From: Bretschneidera sinensis | Lineage: Eukaryota; Streptophyta; Magnoliopsida; Brassicales; Akaniaceae | DNA: 64,000 nucleotides | NCBI GenBank assembly: GCA_023935145.1 | Contig: CM043702.1 | Coordinates: 108,100,088 to 108,164,087, forward strand | Reading direction: 5' to 3' | Part shown: positions 1 through 10,636 of the stretch, in pieces | Numbering within the stretch: the first letter of the stretch is position 1 | Layout: each line of letters starts with the position of its first letter | Made by a program: the position numbers and the translations under genes | The notes under the pieces: model-generated | Seen by the model: only the letters and a program-made list of their open reading frames with translations | Database searches by the model: none | What the model was told of the DNA's origin: nothing

Positions 1-29
1 TTTCACTCATTCTCTTTTTCTCACTCTCT

Positions 30-604
30 TTCATTTGCTCACTCTCTTTTTGTAACCTCACTTGATCTTCATAAACTTGCGTTGGTGTCAAATGAACTAG
101 AGTGATTGTTCTTTGATTGCTTACAAACGAATATTTGTTGGTGAAGCCATCATGCTTAACACACCGATCAAATTGCCATGGTCGACCTAGTAACAAGTGT
201 CCAGCTTGCATCGGAACTACATCACATAAAACTTTGTCTTCATATTTTCCAATCCAAAAGGAAACTAACACATGTTTGTTCACCCTCACTTCACCACTAT
301 CATTGAGCCACTGCAACTTGTAAAGCCGAGGATGTTTAATTGTTGGCAGGCCTAATTTCTCAACCATTGTAGTGCTAGCAACGTTAGTACAACTACCTCC
401 ATCAATAATCACACTACGTACCTTGTTTTGCACACGGCATCTAGTATGAAAGATGTTTTCTCGCTGCATTTCATTATCTTCTTTGATTTACACATTTAGA
501 GCTCTCCTTGCAACCAACATTTCTCCTTGGGCAGCGTATTCATCATCACTCGCATCCTCCAATGGTGGCATAGATTCGATATCTTCTTCATCCTCAGTTT
601 CAAT
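30..604 (-). pseudogene. Gypsy D aspartic protease region
   Basis: Minus-strand translation after the zinc knuckle gives a linker with the PPLEDASDDEY motif, then a retropepsin-like domain. The catalytic motif is seen as IIDGGSCTNVAS, with its codons at about 392-403. Further on, LLLGRPWQFDR matches the C-terminal part of plant gypsy proteases. The enzyme would cleave the Gag-Pol polyprotein during particle maturation. A stop lies in the linker near 617. The rest of pol is outside the window. Confidence 0.82.
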
Positions 605-1622
605 TTCACAATTATCTTACAATACCATAAATCTTTTGTTCGGACATTGGCTTGCTATGTGACCCCTGCCTTGGCATTTAAAACACTTAATATCACGATT
701 TCTAGTGGTGGAAGAATAAGTTTTACCTTGATTTCCATGGCTGGTACTTTCTTGCTTTTGCTCGGTTTTGAGCTTGGCCGTGACTTGCTTCTCCTCTTTC
801 TTCACAAAATTTGGCCTCCAAGATGAAGCTGAGTTAGGGTTTTGCCGTGTTTTGTTTCCTCTCCTCTTGAGTTGGTTCTCAATTTTTACAACCATATGCA
901 CCTCCCCCGAATTAGCAATTTCTCAGTTCAAACCAGTCAAGAACCTAGCCATAGTAGCCTCTCGGTCATCTTCTACATTTGCTCGAATCATAGCTACTTC
1001 CATCTCTTTATAATAATCCTCCACACTCCGACTACCTTTTGTAAGACTCTGCAATTTTTGGTACAACTCACGGTAGTAATGGCTTGGAACAAACCGTTTC
1101 CTCATCACGGTTTTCATCTCTTGCCAAGTCTCTATTGGACGCTTTCTATTTCTCCTCCTGTTTAACACTGTTGATCCCACCAAGCAATTGCATAGTCAAA
1201 AAATTCAATGGCCGTGAGTTTAACCTTTTTAAGCTCGGAATAATTATGACAATCAAATACTAATTCTATCTTCTTCCCCAACTCAAGGTAAGCTTCAGGA
1301 TCGTTTTTGCCTTGAAACAATGGAATCTTCATCTTAATACACCCAAATTATTATCTTCCCGATTCCTAGCTTCTCTACCTCGACCACCAAATCTCTTATG
1401 CCTAACAACCGATTCCCGATCATCTTCTTCATCAAATCCGTTCCCATAATACTCTTCATCTTCAACTCTCTCTCCCCTAGGTTGAATTCTCTCCCTCCTA
1501 CGCACATTAGGAGTGTTTTGTTGCTGCCCCACATGTGCATTTTCTACCCGATCTATCTGCTTATGAACCTATTCCATCTCTGTTCTCAATACTCTCCTCA
1601 TCTCACCCATTAAAGCCTCCAT
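605..1622 (-). pseudogene. Gypsy D gag (capsid and nucleocapsid), broken
   Basis: Gag forms the virus-like particle and binds element RNA. The likely start is the ATG at 1622 (minus). An acidic/arginine-rich N-terminal part (about 1330-1540) is followed by the capsid-type retrotransposon gag domain (about 920-1330), which contains the family's recognisable YAIAWWDQ and VEDYYKEMEVAMIRANVE motifs. The nucleocapsid knuckle CFKCQGRGHIASQC (CX2CX4HX4C) lies near 640-690. A TAG stop near codon 17 and at least one frameshift around 1180-1330 break the frame. Identification rests on these motifs and on gag-protease order. Confidence 0.85.
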
Positions 1623-2149
1623 GAGCAACTTCGAATCACCCTCTCCTAACGTATCTCCAAAAATATTTTTGTTCTTATTGTCTGATATGTTTGCTACAAA
1701 AACAAAGTTAGAAAAAGAAAAAAAAAGAACAAGAGGACCTCACACACTCCCTCACGTGTTTCACTCAAAGAATGAGTCACTCAATTTCGCTCGTGTTTTT
1801 ACACAAAATCATATTAGCTTTTACCCTCTTATATGCTCACCACTCTTGCCTTTTTCCACTCGTAATAATCCTCTATAGGTTCTTATCAAACTAACCAAAC
1901 AAGTATCAAAGTTTCCAGCAACAATTCACCAACAACTCACAAAGAAATTCGGATTTAAAGGCTAGAATACAAGGAAAACAAAGATGAGAAATTGAAACAA
2001 GAATTGAAAGGATTTAATCTAAATATCACGTACTTCTTTCACGTTTTTTTCCCAAACTAGAAATTTGTTCTTTCTTTTTTTCAAATTACCATCTTTTTCA
2101 TTTTTTTTTTATGAATCAAAACAAAATATAAGCAAACCTGCAACTAGAA

Positions 2150-2163
2150 GGCTCTGACACCAA
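2150..2163 (-). other. Primer-binding site of gypsy D (initiator tRNA-Met)
   Basis: On the minus strand the bases next to the LTR read TTGGTGTCAGAGCC, matching the complement of the 3' end of initiator tRNA-Met with one or two differences. It lies one base from the LTR end and sets minus-strand orientation. Confidence 0.8.
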
Positions 2164-2164
2164 C

Positions 2165-2808
2165 TGATATGATCCACGCCAAGAACTATGAAATTGATGG
2201 ATCAAGAAGACTTACAAGATCGTCTAGACGCATATTTATATGAGACTGCGACCCGTTGCTTATATTGAAGCAAGAACCTTGGTATAATGTAGACGCCACA
2301 ATCAATTATGGAAGGATTGATTGATAAGTCGAAATGAACGCCACGGAAACTTTGATAAGTTCAGAAGTTCTAAAAGAACCAAAGAGAATTTTCTCTCCTA
2401 AATTATGAATCAAATCTGAATTGTCTTATTCCAAAGAGCCAATAACTATTTAAATATATGAGAATTCATAACCAATTAGAAAAAGGAAACTAAGGAATTC
2501 GTAACCAATTAGAAAAAAGAAACTAAGCAATAGGTTTCATACTAGAATTCTGGTAACCTAAAATCCAAATAAGGAAAGTAACTAACTTGGCATGCAAGCC
2601 TTACAATTCAAAAATAAAATTAATAAGGAAACAATTAAGAAAAGATAATAAGAAAAATTGCAGCCAGCCATTTTCCTTGATGAGCCAACCAAAACGAGTA
2701 AGTCTCCAATTTTGGGAAACTGAGATTTTAATTCACAATCTTGAGTTGCTAGATTATTCCAAAGCTTGAATTTTTGAAACCCATATTTTTGGATCACGTA
2801 TAGTATCA
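2165..2808 (-). repeat. LTR of gypsy D, shared by two head-to-tail copies
   Basis: The LTR has TG..CA ends with extended inverted termini (TGATATGATCC on the left, GGATCACG..GTATCA on the right). It is 644 bp long. An AT-rich TATA-like stretch lies at about 2449-2462. On its left are a PBS and gag (it acts as 5' LTR). On its right are a purine-rich tract and the C-terminus of a gypsy polyprotein (it acts as 3' LTR). Both neighbours are on the same strand, so one LTR serves two copies. Confidence 0.75.
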
Positions 2809-2837
2809 TCCTTGGGCCCCCAAAGATGGTTCTTAGC

Positions 2838-3140
2838 TCAAATGTGTTGAATCAGCCCATTGAGAGTTTCCTTGAACCTTTTAGCTCGAGCCCTTGTAAC
2901 TGGACCAATTGGAACTAGAATAGGATCCACCTCCCATTTGTTAGCCATGTCCTCATCAGCATTTAACCAAGATAGCACAACTCTTGCAAATATCAAACAC
3001 AAAATTCAAATAATTGTAAGTAAAGATCTGTTAACTGTTCTTAAAAAATTTGCATGCTTTAGAAACAAACTAGTTATTTCAACGAATAATCTCTCAATCA
3101 TTCCTTCCATTAGATCTGGAGAGGGAAAAATTCATAGGTG
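2838..3140 (-). pseudogene. C-terminal end of gypsy D polyprotein (right copy)
   Basis: The minus-strand frame ending at the TGA at 2838-2840 contains VGPITRARAKK-type sequence, here GPVTRARAKRFKETLNGLIQ. This is a characteristic C-terminus of one group of plant Ty3/gypsy polyproteins. It is preceded by an acidic ADEDMANKWEVDP segment. The frame degrades upstream (towards 3140). The rest of this copy's pol is not found: copia A begins at 3331, and no clear continuation is visible after 7549. Confidence 0.7.
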
Positions 3141-3236
3141 AAGATGTCAACAAGAGGTCTCACCTTAATCATAATTGACAATGGAATTTGGAATCTAGGG
3201 AAATCATATACACACACGTGTATGTGTATGTGTGCA

Positions 3237-3284
<48 letters not shown>

Positions 3285-3330
3285 TCCTTTATTACTTGGA
3301 CCATAATAGTGATTTATTCAAACCTTCAGT
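3141..3330. repeat. AT-rich flank with (TA)n microsatellite
   Basis: Noncoding sequence between the gypsy D remnant and copia A. It holds an alternating GT-rich stretch (about 3208-3240) followed by a (TA)19 run at 3243-3280. Translations made of repeated Tyr-Ile across it are artefacts. Confidence 0.8.
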
Positions 3331-3456
3331 TAAATTTAAGAGAAGAAGTGAGACAATACAATACAAAGAGAATTTGCTTACAAGGGATGTATCTTATTTA
3401 TAGCCTAACCTAAGGTGAATGTTTCACATTCTAACCGATGTGGGACTAACATAGAC

Positions 3457-3519
<63 letters not shown>

Positions 3520-3548
3520 ACACACACACACACACACACACATTAACA
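3331..3548 (-). repeat. 3' LTR of copia A
   Basis: It matches the LTR at 7338-7549 (shared block around gagacaatacaaagagaa and the cattaaca end) and is 218 bp. The outer end has TA instead of TG. It contains a long (TA)n(CA)n microsatellite (about 3459-3542) that has expanded differently in the two LTRs. Confidence 0.85.
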
Positions 3549-3560
3549 GCCCCCCTCAAA
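3549..3560 (-). other. Polypurine tract of copia A
   Basis: The minus strand reads ttgaggggggc immediately before the 3' LTR. This is the expected position of the plus-strand primer for reverse transcription. Confidence 0.75.
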
Positions 3561-3561
3561 A

Positions 3562-5000
3562 TCAAGGCGGTAAAATAGAGACCAACTTGAGTTTGGAAAC
3601 TAAATCCTGAAGGTATCCAGGAGGATGATGACGCACAAAGTGACAATCAATCTCAATATGTTTTGTGCTTTCATGGAATACATCATTGTGAGCAATCAGG
3701 ATAGCACTTTGATTATCGCAGCTGATGATAGTGGCAGTAGAATTAGTGACGCCCATGTTTTTAAGTAACCAATGAAGCCAAAGAAGTTCTTGAGTTGTAT
3801 TAGCAAGGGCTCGATACTCAGCTTCTATGCTGGATCGAGCGACTATTGTTTGCTTCTTGCTTCGCCAAGAAATAAAAGAATCACCAAGAAAGAAGCAATA
3901 ACCAGTGGTGGATCTACGATTAGTAGGCTCACCTGGCTAATCTGTATCCGAGTAGGCATGAAGCTCAAGTGAAGAGTGAGCTAAGAAATGGAGACCGTTA
4001 AATAGGGTCCCCTTGATGCACCTGGGAATGCGAAGAACTGCGACATAATGAGGTGTGCGAGAAGTAGAGAGAAACTGACTGACAATATGGACAGCATAAG
4101 AGATATCAGGATGAGTAACTATAAGATAAACAAGACTACCAACCAACTGACGAAACAAGGTGGGGTCTTCCAAAGGTGTACCATCCAGAGGAGTAAGTTT
4201 AGAGTTGAGCTCAAGAGGAGTGGTACATGTCTTACTATCTGTGAGTCCCGCTCGAGTAAGAAGGTCAGAAGCATACTTTGCTTGAGAAAAATAATATCCC
4301 TCGAAGTTAGAAGTGATCTCAAGTCCTAAGAAGTAACTGAGCTTCCCAAGATCTTTCATCTCGACATGTTAGTTGAGATAAGTCTTAAGATCCAAAATTC
4401 TATATATGTCATCACCAGTGATGATTATGTCATCAATATAGAGGAGAAGAAGGATAGTACCCTGGTCTATTTTTCGAATGAAAATAGCATAATCATGTGA
4501 GCTGGGAGTGAATCCAAAATCTCCAACAATGGTGTTGAACTTGGCAAACCAAGCCCGATGAGCTTGCTTGAGACCATAGAGAGCCCGACGAAGTTTGGAG
4601 ACTTGATGCGAAAGATGAGGAGAACTAAGAGAAGGGCACATATAAACTTCTTCAGTGAGTTCACCATTAAAAAAAGCATTTTTCACATCCATCTAAGATA
4701 ATCCCCAATGATGAACGGTGACAACTGCAATTAAGCTGCGAACTGAAGTGAGGCGGGCAACCGAGGCAAAGATCTCCTCATAGTCGATCCCATACTCTTG
4801 GGTAAACCCTTTAGCTACCAAGCAAGCCTTGTATCAATCAATGGACCCATTAGAGTGAGTTTTGATATTGTAAACCCACTTGCATCCCTTAACATGTTTG
4901 CCTTTTGGTAGGTCCACTAGATCCCAGGTGTGAGTGTTTTCGAATGCCTATAGTTCATCATTCATTGCTTTTTGCAAAAGAGGATTAGAACTAGCTTCAT
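3562..5000 (-). pseudogene. Copia A reverse transcriptase and RNase H
   Basis: RT copies element RNA into DNA and RNase H removes the template. The RT part at 4369-4692 begins MDVKNAFFNGEL and carries the catalytic YIDDI motif with LRRALYGLKQ upstream. The following block (3937-4359) has KDLGKLSYFLGLEI and the QLVGSLVYL motif of copia RT ends. RNase H is seen as SCDNQSAI and HESTKHIEIDCHFVR near 3562-3756. The blocks are separated by stops and frame changes, and RNase H reaches the PPT without an intact C-terminus. Confidence 0.85.
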
Positions 5001-6220
5001 GATAAGACTATGGTTCATGGTGAGAAAGAATAGTAGAAAATGCAACCAAGTCACGAAGCTTAATAGAAGGAGTTTTTACCCGATTATTTCGCCAATGAGG
5101 GAGATCAGAAGTTGTTAGAGCGGATCCATCGGAAAAGACAAGGTGGATAACTTAATTGAGGTGTCTGTATACATGTTTGGTGGTAATGAGATATATGATA
5201 AAGAGATAGGATTGTTGGAGTGGATCCATCGGAAGAGACAAGTTGCTTAGAAGAGGGTAAGGTGGATAACTCAATGGAGGTGTCTGTAGACATGTTAAGT
5301 GGTAATGACATATTTGATAAAAAGATAGAATGTGTTGGTGGAGATGTTGACTCAGAAGAAGAGTTTATCTCAAGAGTTTCGGGAAAAAAGATCCTTGAAG
5401 AAGACCGTAAATAGGAGAGAGGTGTTGTCGTTCGACAAGTGAAACTTGGACATGGAGACGAACATCTTGTGTTCCCAGAAAACAACATGACGAGACACTC
5501 GGAGACATTTGGAGGAAGTATCCCAGCATCTATAGCCTTTGTGTTTAACACTGTATCCCAAGAAACAACATAAATGAGATCTAGGTTCCAATTTGGTGCA
5601 CTCATAAGGCTGAATGATAACAAAACAGGCACAACCAAATACCTTAAGAGTGCTATAGTCAATAGGGTGACCATAGAGACGCTCAAAGGGTGATTTATTC
5701 CCAATGATGGGAGAAGGTACACGGTTCTTGGTGTAAATAGCTGTAAAAGCAGCTTCACCCTAAAAACGTTCAGGATACAAAGCAGATATGAGAAGAGCAC
5801 AGACGGTATTGAGAATGTCTCGGTGTTTATGCTCAGCACACCCATTTTATTGAGAGGTACCTTGACATGAACAATGAAAAAGAGTGCCATGCTGGCGAAG
5901 AAATTTAAGGATGCTATAGTCTGTGTATTCAGCAGCATTATCAGCACAAAACAATTTGATATTGTAAGAAAATTGAGTTTTGACCATGGTAGCAAAATCA
6001 AAGTACAATTAAGGTAATTCAGATCGATTACGTATAAGAAATATCTAGGTGTAACGGGAGTAATTGTCAACAAAAATGACAAAATATCTAGAGCCTCCTA
6101 TAGTAGCAGTGGGAGACGGGCCCTAAAGATCAGAGTGAATTAAGTCAAATGGTGCAAAAGAAAAAGAATCACTTTTGTGAAATGGTAATGCCAATTGTTT
6201 GGCAAGTTGACAAGGAAGAC
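5001..6220 (-). pseudogene. Copia A integrase
   Basis: Minus-strand frames show the retroviral integrase core typical of copia. There are FVDDYSRYTWIYFL-like sequence near 6050, an Asp-containing FCADNAAEY segment, and the catalytic Glu region as GTSQ(stop)NGCAEHKHRDIL near 5840. The C-terminal extension includes PRSHLCCFLGYS near 5580. Frame breaks are frequent, and a long shadow frame covers 5105-6082. The catalytic triad positions remain recognisable. Confidence 0.8.
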
Positions 6221-6227
6221 AATCAAA

Positions 6228-6692
6228 TTATTCTTTATTAACAAGCCTTAAATGACCATTAGACACTAAGGATTGAAGATGAACAACAGAAGCATGACCT
6301 AGATGAGAATGCCAAAGACTAACGAATGGGGTAGATGAGACTGGAGCTGCTCTATGAACTAATGAGGAGAAACATGATGGAATGTAAAGATTGATGAGCT
6401 CAAAGAGTCGTCCAACTTGATGGTCTATCCTAAGAGTTTGTCCCATCTTTGGATCATGCACACAACAACTAGAAGCAAAAAAAAGGATAGTTATACCGAA
6501 GTCACATAATTGACAACCAGATATGAAATTGAGAGTGAGTTCGGGAATACAATAAGTATCAGGAAGGGAAGTGTTTAATGTTGCAATTTTTTCGATATGA
6601 CTCACTGTCATGGGAGAACAATCAATAGTTTGAATAGTTGGAGTATGATTAGTAAGATGTTTGATGGAAAAGAGAGTGGAATCAAGAGTCAT
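6228..6692 (-). pseudogene. Copia A GAG-pre-integrase / protease-integrase linker
   Basis: A 154-residue frame with WHSHLGHASVVHLQSLVSNG near its C-terminus, the hallmark of the zinc-binding GAG-pre-integrase domain just before copia integrase. The N-terminal half fits the end of the copia protease region. It is the best preserved coding block of this element. Confidence 0.82.
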
Positions 6693-6879
6693 GTGATAAC
6701 AACATATAGAGTCAAAAAACCAAGATGAATTACTTGAAGTGACTTATATAGCAGTAGAAGGTAGATTACCATAATGAGCAAGGAAAACGTTTGACAATTT
6801 CCTCTATGTGAGAGGCAGAAAACGTTTCAATGGAAGCAGTGGATGATGAACTTTCAGCAGTAGTGATAGCAGATCTAGA

Positions 6880-7310
6880 AGGAGTACCGCGAGATATATA
6901 TTGCTAGGAATGTCTGTTGGGGTTTTGGAAACAATCATGCTGAAGATTACCAAGGGCTTGCTTCTTACAGAATTGAAAAAATCGAATCAGGCATTCCAAG
7001 AGAATGTGTCATGGTTTCTTACAGTAATTGCAGAATTTTAAGGATCCAGATTGATGCCCTTTGTTGTTGGGTTAAAAAGATCCAGATGGATGCCCTTTTT
7101 TTTGAGTTGAGGTCCCCTGGGAATGGCGACTAAGGTGACATCGATGGAGAATAAGACTTCGATTATAGTGACGTCGATGGAGAATAAGACTCCGACTATA
7201 GTGATGACCCAACAGGTATGAAGAGAATATATAAGAAGTCTTTCTGATGTGAATGATCCACTAATAGTGGCAATCACAAAGCATACTCAACTCTTGATAT
7301 ATCGAGAACC
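6880..7310 (-). pseudogene. Copia A gag remnant with zinc knuckle
   Basis: Near 7000-7050 the minus strand encodes CNYCKKP(stop)HILLEC, a CX2CX4HX4C knuckle with a TGA where a Trp/Gly codon is expected. The rest of gag up to the PBS is degenerate and short. A duplicated tract with the gtcgatggagaataagac repeat lies near 7139-7190. Confidence 0.65.
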
Positions 7311-7316
7311 ACTAAG

Positions 7317-7335
7317 AACCTGGCTCTGATATCAA
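7317..7335 (-). other. Primer-binding site of copia A (initiator tRNA-Met)
   Basis: The minus strand reads ttgatatcagagccaggtt, matching the initiator tRNA-Met acceptor end over 18 nt with one mismatch. It is two bases inside the 5' LTR. Confidence 0.85.
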
Positions 7336-7337
7336 GT

Positions 7338-7425
7338 TGAATTTAAGTGAGGAAGTGAGACAATACAAAGAGAAAAGAATTTTATTGAATGGTGTGATTT
7401 GCTTACAAGGGAGGTATCCTATTTT

Positions 7426-7483
<58 letters not shown>

Positions 7484-7549
7484 TATAAATACATATATAT
7501 ACATACATACACACACACACATACACACACACACAGAGAGACATTAACA
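7338..7549 (-). repeat. 5' LTR of copia A
   Basis: 212 bp with TG..CA ends, collinear with the LTR at 3331-3548. It contains a (TA)n tract (7428-7477) and a CA-rich stretch (about 7505-7535). Confidence 0.85.
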
Positions 7550-8908
7550 CATTCAAATAAATATCAATTTGGCAGGTATAAATTATGCAATTGTGGCTTC
7601 TATAGTATTCTTAATTTGAATATGCTATTTTGGGTTCAAGCCATAGGAATCGGTTTACATAATTATGGTACAAGTACTTTAACATCTATTTGAATTGAAA
7701 AAAGGAACTGATTAATATGAAGATGAGATAGCGTATTAAGATGGACTGATAACGTATTAGGATTGACTGATACATAGATGGATAAGCAGAAAGAGAGAGA
7801 CTTGAGGAACAGCCCTGACTTATTCATTTCTTTCATCATACTTCTTCTCAGCATCATTTTTTGATTCCTCTAGAATTGATTTTTCTATGTCCCACTTTGC
7901 CCTTAAGCTCACTCTGTACAGCACAAATTAGAGTAAGTCATATCAACTTATTTGATAAAAATCAAGCAAAACAGAACTTCACTGATGACAGTCTTTCCAA
8001 ATGAAGAAAAATGTCAAGACTATCAGCAATCCACATATGTTTATACCATCAGTTCATCCTATTTCTGGACATACTGGCCCTAAAATTTTTGAAGCTCATT
8101 GTGTGATAGATGATGTTAATAATAAAATACAATCACTTGTGTTACACCCATATTTTTATCCACTTAGAATCAAAACAAAAAACAAAAACTAAGGTTAACA
8201 ATCAATAATATGAGAACTAAAAGCAAAGATAAGAAATAGAAATAGCAAAACAATTTTGGAAAGAAATGGGAAGGTACATTTTCACTTTTGAGCGCATCTG
8301 CCAATTTATGTAACTCAGATGCGTCCTCCTGCAGTGAAGCATTTGTCTATTAATGAAGTTAGTGTTCATTCCATGTATTTTAGACTTGTTTGATGTCTAA
8401 TACATGTTGACATTAGAACAAACGCACACACATATGAAAGTATGTCACTAGGAAAAGGTCGACTCTCTCACACGAGCAATCGCCTCAAGCGTTGAGATAG
8501 TGAGCTAAGATGAGACTTGGTATACTATTTTGACACTAATGAAAATGAGCCAAGTATATAGTGAATGTGAATTCATAAATAGTATACATTGTTAAATGTC
8601 ACATTGACTAAAGTCAAGATGAGGTCTTGAGCTAAAGCTTAAAAAATTTAGACAGATCATGATCATCCCACAATTATAGAAATCTAGATGGAAGCCAAAA
8701 TATGAGTACTTATTAAAGTTCTCAAAGGAGCAAGCAAATAAAGAACTAGAGCTAGGCACATGAGAGCATGAAAGTGTAGATTACAACTGTATTGTGCTAA
8801 GTGGGAGGTTAGGTCGTTATAGTGGTATTAGAGCTGATTCTCGAAAGCTCGGAGGTGGGTTGCCTGATGTGGGACCACACAGTGAGGACGTTGTGCCATA
8901 AGGAGGGG
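7550..8908. other. No recognisable gene; AT-rich interval with one PBS-like site
   Basis: Only short reading frames occur, none with a recognisable motif. The last part (8760-8834) ends in gtcgttata followed by tggtattagagc, a PBS-like sequence. This resembles the LTR-PBS junctions further right, so a decayed LTR end may lie here. The rest is unassigned. Confidence 0.4.
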
Positions 8909-9372
8909 ACAATATGACTCTTCAAGATGAGGTAAAGTCTTGGTATCCCACATTGGCTAGAGAGAATATGATTGGGATATTTATAAGTGATTGTCACATT
9001 TATTTGCATAATGCATTTTAAATCCATGAGGCTTGGTGTGCCAAAGTGGACAATATTGTGCTATATGAGAGGTCGAGTAGTTGCAAATGGTATCAAAGCC
9101 TAAACCAATTGAAAATATGGGGCCACCTAGGATACATTATGCATCCCGATGCTCGATTACCCCCGGTCCGGTGAGAGAGTGTAACACCGAAGACGCTGGC
9201 AACAACGTGGTGGGCCAATGAGCCCCTGGAATCCTGCATCGCTTGGTGATGTATGTGACTGGGCTATTTATAAGTGGTTGTCTCCTCTACTTGCACAATG
9301 TGTTTTAAATCTGTGAGACCTAGTGTGCCAAAGCGGACAATATTGTGCCAAATGAGAGGTCGGGTAATTACA
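8909..9372 (+). mobile_element. TRIM-like element (two short LTRs around a ~95-bp interior)
   Basis: Two similar segments end at 9085 and 9372. Both run from a TATA-like gg(g/c)(a/t)atttataagtg through tgtgccaaag.ggacaatattgtgc to a CA end. Each is followed by a tRNA-Met PBS (9088-9100 and 9375-9385). The interior 9086-9179 holds only the PBS and a purine tract (gtgagagag, 9171-9179) just before the second LTR's TG at 9180. That is the minimal layout of a terminal-repeat retrotransposon in miniature. The left edge (about 8909) is uncertain. The second LTR directly abuts the gypsy A PBS. Confidence 0.6.
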
Positions 9373-9374
9373 AA

Positions 9375-9385
9375 TGGTATCAGAG
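9375..9385 (+). other. Primer-binding site used by gypsy A
   Basis: tggtatcagag, complementary to the initiator tRNA-Met 3' end, lies two bases after an LTR-like ...aattaca end and 156 bases before the gag ATG. Confidence 0.75.
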
Positions 9386-9540
9386 TATGGTTTGAGATCA
9401 TGTAGACTTAGGCTCTAGATTATTACTCTTATGATTGAAATAATGCACCTCAAGGTTGTTTGAGTTATTATATCTTGTCTGAACTCAAGCTACTATTGTT
9501 AATGTATGTTGATTTTTAATTTAGGTGTGGCGTAAAAAGG

Positions 9541-10636
9541 ATGGTTCGCACTAGAAACAATAATGGAGAATCATCAAGCAATGCATCCAGGGATCCAAGG
9601 TTAGATGGTGTATTATAAGCAATGCAGGCCATGGCCTAAGTAATTCAATGGGGCCAACAAGGTCAGCAGGGCCAACAAGGTTAACTTGGATAAGCTGTAG
9701 AGAGAGTTGGGGGTTGCACCTTTGAGCAGTTCAAAAAGGCTACCCCACCAGGTTTTAGAGGTGGCCCTAATCCTTTAAATGTTGAAGAATTGTTCAAGGA
9801 ATTAGATAATATCTTTGAGGTTATAAATTATACTGATGCCCAACAGAAGGTTACTTTTTTCACGTTCATATTGAAGGTAATGTTGACAAATGGTGGAAAG
9901 TGGAAAAAGATATGCGAACTGAGGTTGAGGGATCGTGGACTTGGGAAGCTTTTAAGAATAGTTTCTTTGAACAATACTTTCCGAAGTTGGTGAAAGAACA
10001 AAAAGAAACTGAATTCTTGGTTCTTAGGCAAGGGAATATAATTGTAGCAAAGTATAAGGTCAAGTTTATCGAGTTGGTCCGTTATGCTCAATATATGGTC
10101 AACACTAATGTAAGGAAAGAGAGAGCCTTTGAAAGGGGATTATCTCTATGAATCAAGTCTTCTATTGTTCCTCCAATGCGCACTACTTATGCTGAAGTGG
10201 TGCAAACTACTAGGCTGGCTGAAGGTGTTTCATCCAAATACTAGAGGGTTAGAGATCCAAAATATAGGTATCAACATGAGGGGAAATAGACTAGAAAACC
10301 TATAGAGAATCCTTCTAAAAGGCTAGGGCAGCCTGTATTTGGAAACAAATTCCCACATCAGAAAGGTCATAGCATGTATGCTAGGTACAGTAAATTATAT
10401 TTTGGAGAGTTTCATTGGATCTCAGGAGCATGCTTTAGCTGTGGCAAGATGGGCCACCTGGTTGTAGACTGTCCTAGTGGTAAGAAAGTTACTCGATTGC
10501 TAAAACCGACGGAAGGGCTTAGAAACCAAAGGTGCAGGGTAGGGTTTTTGCACTTACCCAGCATGATGCTCAAGCATCAAACTCTTCTTAATAAGTACAC
10601 CTTCAATTTGTTCTTGGTATACTCATGTGTTGATTG
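9541..10636 (+). pseudogene. Gypsy A gag, broken
   Basis: The start is the ATG at 9541 (MVRTRNNNGESS). A Gln/Gly-rich stretch follows, then the gag capsid domain: FEQFKKATPPGFRGG near 9718, SWTWEAFKNSFFEQYFP near 9930, and ERAFERGLS near 10120. The zinc knuckle CFSCGKMGHLVVDC is near 10432-10473. Stops occur before 9700, a frame change lies at about 9880-9900, and further stops follow 10151. The family function is particle assembly and RNA packaging. Confidence 0.85.

Larger units (their letters stand above)
1..2164 (-). mobile_element. Ty3/gypsy element D, left copy (leader, gag, protease; continues off the left edge)
   Basis: Read on the minus strand from the PBS at 2150-2163, this is the 5' part of a Ty3/gypsy retrotransposon: leader, gag from about 1622, CCHC zinc knuckle, then an aspartic protease running off the window. 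Reverse transcriptase and integrase would lie left of base 1. The 5' LTR is 2165-2808. Several in-frame stops and frameshifts in gag show the copy is dead. The leader (about 1623-2149) is AT-rich and noncoding. Confidence 0.88.
3331..7549 (-). mobile_element. Ty1/copia element A, near-complete but inactive
   Basis: Minus-strand element of about 4.2 kb: 5' LTR 7338-7549, PBS 7317-7335, gag remnant, GAG-pre-integrase, integrase, reverse transcriptase and RNase H in copia order, PPT at 3549-3560, and 3' LTR 3331-3548. The coding part is cut by numerous stops and frameshifts. No convincing TSD: the bases outside the LTRs are tcagt and cattc. The internal region is short for a copia element (about 3.8 kb) and the gag part is reduced. 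Confidence 0.9.

Noticed and set aside
3188..3413. Reading frames rich in Tyr-Ile repeats (also near 3458, 7312, 31109, 34233)
   Set aside because: They are translations of (TA)n and (CA)n microsatellites, not proteins.
5105..6082. 325-codon minus-strand frame read as a membrane protein
   Set aside because: It is a shadow frame of copia A integrase; the adjacent frame gives the integrase motifs.
3331..7549. 5-bp TSD for copia A
   Set aside because: Outer flanks tcagt and cattc do not match; not claimed.
8001..8192. Possible small gene (63 codons)
   Set aside because: No recognisable motif and no flanking gene signals; left unassigned.
9088..9100. tRNA gene fragments (tggtatcaaagcc and similar at 9375, 16720, 37278, 54018)
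   Set aside because: Only the acceptor-end complement is present, always beside an LTR end; these are primer-binding sites.
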